A program made the translations under genes and the position numbers. The notes beneath the pieces are model-generated. The model was given only the letters and a program-made list of their open reading frames with translations. It searched no databases and had not been told where the DNA came from. From the NCBI GenBank assembly GCA_943331415.1, contig CALQLM010000035.1, positions 1 to 7,853 on the forward strand: DNA of 7,853 nt, given 5' to 3'. The DNA comes from Bifidobacterium breve (GTDB lineage Bacteria; Actinomycetota; Actinomycetes; Mycobacteriales; Mycobacteriaceae). Below are positions 6,398-7,853 of the stretch, piece by piece (positions within the stretch are counted from its first letter, which is position 1; each line of letters begins with the position of its first letter).

Positions 6398-7461
6398 CGG
6401 CCCACCGCCAGATCCGGGGCAGCGCGCCCGGCGATCAGCGGTAGATCCAGATAGGTCTTGATGCCGGCATCGGCGACACACACGTAGGGGATCGCGCTGA
6501 TGCAGTGGTTGGCGGTGGCCACTACGCCGGGATTGCGGATCAGACCCTCGGCCACCGTCTCCGGCTGCAGGCCTTTGAACGTCAGCGAGACAGTGGGATC
6601 GCCGGTGACTTCAACCTCGAACCGCTCGCCCTCGGGGCCCAGGGTCCACGGTGGATCCAACTCCACCTCGCACATCAACCAGTTGACCGCGGCGGTGACC
6701 ACCGGCCGATCATCGACGATGGCTTCCCAGCGGAATCGCCGTGCCCCCACCGTGCCGGGCTCCATCGGCACGATGAGGTCCTCGGACCCGTGGACGGCGA
6801 CCGCAACCTCCTGGGTGGAACGGATGCGGGGTTCGGCGTCGAAACCCAACTGATCGGTCACCATCCGGACGGATTGTTTGAACCCGGCCTCGAGCAACAC
6901 CGCCATGGGTCCGCTCATGGCCTGTTCGGGCGTCAAGCCGAAGCCCATCACCTCACGCACCACCATCGGAGCGTTGTACGTGCGCAGATCGGAGAACTCC
7001 TCGGCGCGTACATGGGTGATCGCCGACGACAGTGACGTGACCATCAGAGGGAAGCGCTCGGTGATTCCGCCCGGGTGGATGCCCGAACCGTGCAGGGTGA
7101 CGTTTCCGGCCATGCATGCCGCTTCGATGGCCGCCACGGCCGGACTTTGCCGGTCCGGATAGACCCAGCCGACCGGGGTGACCACATTCTTGCCGGATCG
7201 CAGGATCCGCATGACGACCTGGTCGTCGGGCAGCAGCGGCGAATACATAACGCAGTCGGCATCCAGCGCGAGCAACTGGTCAATATCGTTGGTGGCGAGC
7301 ACTCCGATCGGGGCCTCACCTGCCAATTCGCCCACGTCGCGACCACTCTTATCGGCGCTATGTACCCAGCAACCGACGAGTTCGAGTTCGGGGTGCCGCA
7401 GCACGCCCTGGATTGCGGCTTTCCCGACGCCGCCGGTGGCCCACTGAATGACTCTGTACAT
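6394..7461 (-). CDS. NAD(P)-dependent oxidoreductase, dihydrodipicolinate-reductase-like / amine dehydrogenase family
   Basis: This 355-residue protein starts with a Rossmann fold, VIQWATGGVGK (4-14). It continues with a DapB-like nucleotide domain (DADCVMYSPLL, 68-77) and a substrate domain with HGSGIHPGGITERFPL (124-139). It is too long for true lysine-pathway DapB, which is roughly 250 residues, and resembles the mycobacterial DapB-N-domain and 2,4-diaminopentanoate-dehydrogenase-like group, whose substrates are mostly unknown. The start at ATG 7459-7461 is well supported by AAGGAG (7467-7472) spaced 5 bases. It diverges from rpsJ, and its TAA overlaps the esterase TAG by four bases. A role with the neighbouring P450 and esterase in one catabolic route is possible; the family call is firm but the reaction is not. 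Confidence 0.85.
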   Translation of the reverse strand: MYRVIQWATGGVGKAAIQGVLRHPELELVGCWVHSADKSGRDVGELAGEAPIGVLATNDIDQLLALDADCVMYSPLLPDDQVVMRILRSGKNVVTPVGWVYPDRQSPAVAAIEAACMAGNVTLHGSGIHPGGITERFPLMVTSLSSAITHVRAEEFSDLRTYNAPMVVREVMGFGLTPEQAMSGPMAVLLEAGFKQSVRMVTDQLGFDAEPRIRSTQEVAVAVHGSEDLIVPMEPGTVGARRFRWEAIVDDRPVVTAAVNWLMCEVELDPPWTLGPEGERFEVEVTGDPTVSLTFKGLQPETVAEGLIRNPGVVATANHCISAIPYVCVADAGIKTYLDLPLIAGRAAPDLAVGR

Positions 7462-7466
7462 CGCAA

Positions 7467-7472
7467 CTCCTT
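7467..7472 (-). promoter_or_regulatory. Ribosome binding site of the DapB-like gene
   Basis: AAGGAG on the minus strand lies 5 bases before ATG 7459-7461. It is a strong match to the anti-Shine-Dalgarno and supports the annotated start. Confidence 0.8.
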
Positions 7473-7488
7473 GTCCGGTGTTGGCACC

Positions 7489-7547
7489 GTATGCCCCGCC
7501 GGGGGGCTTATCCGGGGATTTGGATCAGACCTTCTTCTGGGGCATAC
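7489..7547. repeat. 9-bp inverted repeat in the reductase/rpsJ divergent region
   Basis: GTATGCCCC (7489-7497) and GGGGCATAC (7539-7547) are perfect inverted copies separated by 41 bases. The right arm contains most of the rpsJ -10 box, and the left arm places an identical CATAC element facing the reductase gene, about 25-30 bases before its start. It could be two mirrored -10 elements or a dyad bound by one regulator. No terminator function is expected, as no gene ends here. Confidence 0.4.
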
Positions 7548-7548
7548 T
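7520..7548 (+). promoter_or_regulatory. Predicted SigA-type promoter of rpsJ / S10 operon
   Basis: TTGGAT (7520-7525) and CATACT (7543-7548) are separated by 17 bases, an optimal spacing with a good -10 box. Transcription should begin near 7555, leaving a leader of roughly 240 bases before rpsJ. A housekeeping promoter is expected at this place, because rpsJ is normally the first gene of the large S10 ribosomal-protein operon. Confidence 0.6.
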
Positions 7549-7554
7549 GGTCGG

Positions 7555-7797
7555 GTTGCCTTGAGCCTGGTTCGCATCCCCTGGGAGCGTGCTGCGCAAG
7601 GCGACTGACCAGCGCCAGCACTGGCGCGTCCGGTCCCCACCTCGGAACGAGACGAAGTTTCGCGTTTTCGAGGCTGCGTGCGGGTGACACACCCGACCGC
7701 GGGGGGCCGGTGGACCAGGACAGGTAAACAGCGGCAGCGAGAGCTAGCGCCCGTAATCACGGCGCGAGCACCAGCATGTAGTGAAGGTAGGAGAAGC
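7555..7797 (+). promoter_or_regulatory. Structured 5' leader of the rpsJ (S10) operon
   Basis: The stretch holds no credible gene but has three strong hairpins. The first has an inner stem GCGCCA/TGGCGC (7612-7617 with 7622-7627) and an outer stem GACC/GGTC (7607-7610 with 7632-7635). The second is CGGGTG-ACA-CACCCG (7681-7695). The third has a nine-position stem with a single A-G mismatch (7743-7751 with 7761-7769) and a nine-base loop, ending 28 bases before the start codon. Long leaders upstream of S10 operons are control targets in other bacteria (ribosomal protein L4 in E. coli). Whether this one is regulated, and by what, is inference; I do not recognise a named RNA family. The region is flanked by the promoter at 7520-7548 and the ribosome binding site near 7789. 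Confidence 0.45.
7789..7793 (+). promoter_or_regulatory. Ribosome binding site of rpsJ
   Basis: AGGAG lies 4 bases before GTG 7798, and a second purine run (GAAGG, 7783-7787) lies upstream. It supports a GTG start in preference to any upstream in-frame start, although the frame stays open back to GTG 7684 and beyond. Confidence 0.75.
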
Positions 7798-7853
7798 GTG
7801 GCGGGACAAAAGATCCGCATCAGGCTCAAGGCCTATGACCACGAGGCCATTGA
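7798..7853 (+). CDS. rpsJ: 30S ribosomal protein S10 (partial, 3' end outside window)
   Basis: The first 18 codons and part of the next read (M)AGQKIRIRLKAYDHEAI, followed by the first two bases of an apparent Asp codon. This is the highly conserved N-terminus of bacterial S10, including the KIRIRLKAYDH beta-strand signature. S10 (NusE) is part of the 30S head and also acts with NusB and NusG in transcription antitermination. The usual full length is about 101 residues, so most of the gene lies to the right. The GTG start has AGGAG 4 bases upstream. The rest of the S10 operon (rplC, rplD, rplW and so on) is expected downstream but is not visible. Confidence 0.97.
   Translation, partial: MAGQKIRIRLKAYDHEAI

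Noticed and set aside
7493..7507. GCCCC...GGGGGC hairpin as a terminator
   Set aside because: No gene ends toward it on either strand and no U-tract follows. It lies between two divergent genes and probably reflects local G/C runs.
7684..7797. In-frame N-terminal extension of rpsJ from GTG 7684
   Set aside because: The frame is open, but the product would not match S10, whose conserved N-terminus begins at AGQKIRIRLKAYDH. The stretch is better explained as a structured leader.
1..7853. CRISPR array, tRNA, insertion sequence or attachment site
   Set aside because: I saw no regularly spaced repeats, cloverleaf sequence, transposase frame or terminal inverted repeats in the window.

Overview
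The window looks like the chromosome of a GC-rich actinobacterium, most likely a Mycobacterium or Mycolicibacterium species. It carries the back half of a mycofactocin (mft) locus on the plus strand and reaches the first codons of rpsJ (ribosomal protein S10) at its right edge. The proximity of mft and rpsJ is familiar from M. tuberculosis, where the mft genes end at Rv0697 and rpsJ is Rv0700. The protein sequences, including the MftC tail and the MftE ending DGML-, resemble mycobacterial homologues as I remember them; no search was run.

Region 1 (1-3411, plus strand) is a tight operon: the 3' end of mftC (radical SAM maturase), then mftD (FMN enzyme), mftE (creatininase-family peptidase) and mftG (GMC flavoprotein). 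Gaps are 3 bp, 3 bp and a 4-bp ATGA overlap, so translation is probably coupled. MftC, MftE and MftD successively modify, release and oxidise the MftA-derived core to premycofactocin, and MftG is thought to reoxidise reduced mycofactocin. The glycosyltransferase gene mftF, which normally lies between mftE and mftG, is absent from that place.

Region 2 (3408-7461) holds three genes that are not part of the known mycofactocin pathway: a soluble-type cytochrome P450 (minus), a lipoprotein type-B carboxylesterase (plus) and a DapB-like or amine-dehydrogenase-like NAD(P) oxidoreductase (minus). The P450 and esterase diverge from a 137-bp promoter region containing a tandem 15-bp repeat. Both convergent junctions (mftG/P450 and esterase/reductase) overlap by exactly 4 bp at their stop codons. 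The set suggests catabolism or modification of an unknown lipophilic compound, possibly an ester, but the substrate cannot be read from the sequence.

Region 3 (7462-7797) is a 336-bp intergenic stretch between the divergent reductase and rpsJ. It contains a good SigA-type promoter (TTGGAT-N17-CATACT), a matching 9-bp inverted repeat, and a roughly 240-nt rpsJ leader with three clear hairpins, which suggests a structured and possibly regulated S10-operon leader. The rpsJ reading frame begins at 7798 (GTG) and leaves the window after 18 complete codons.
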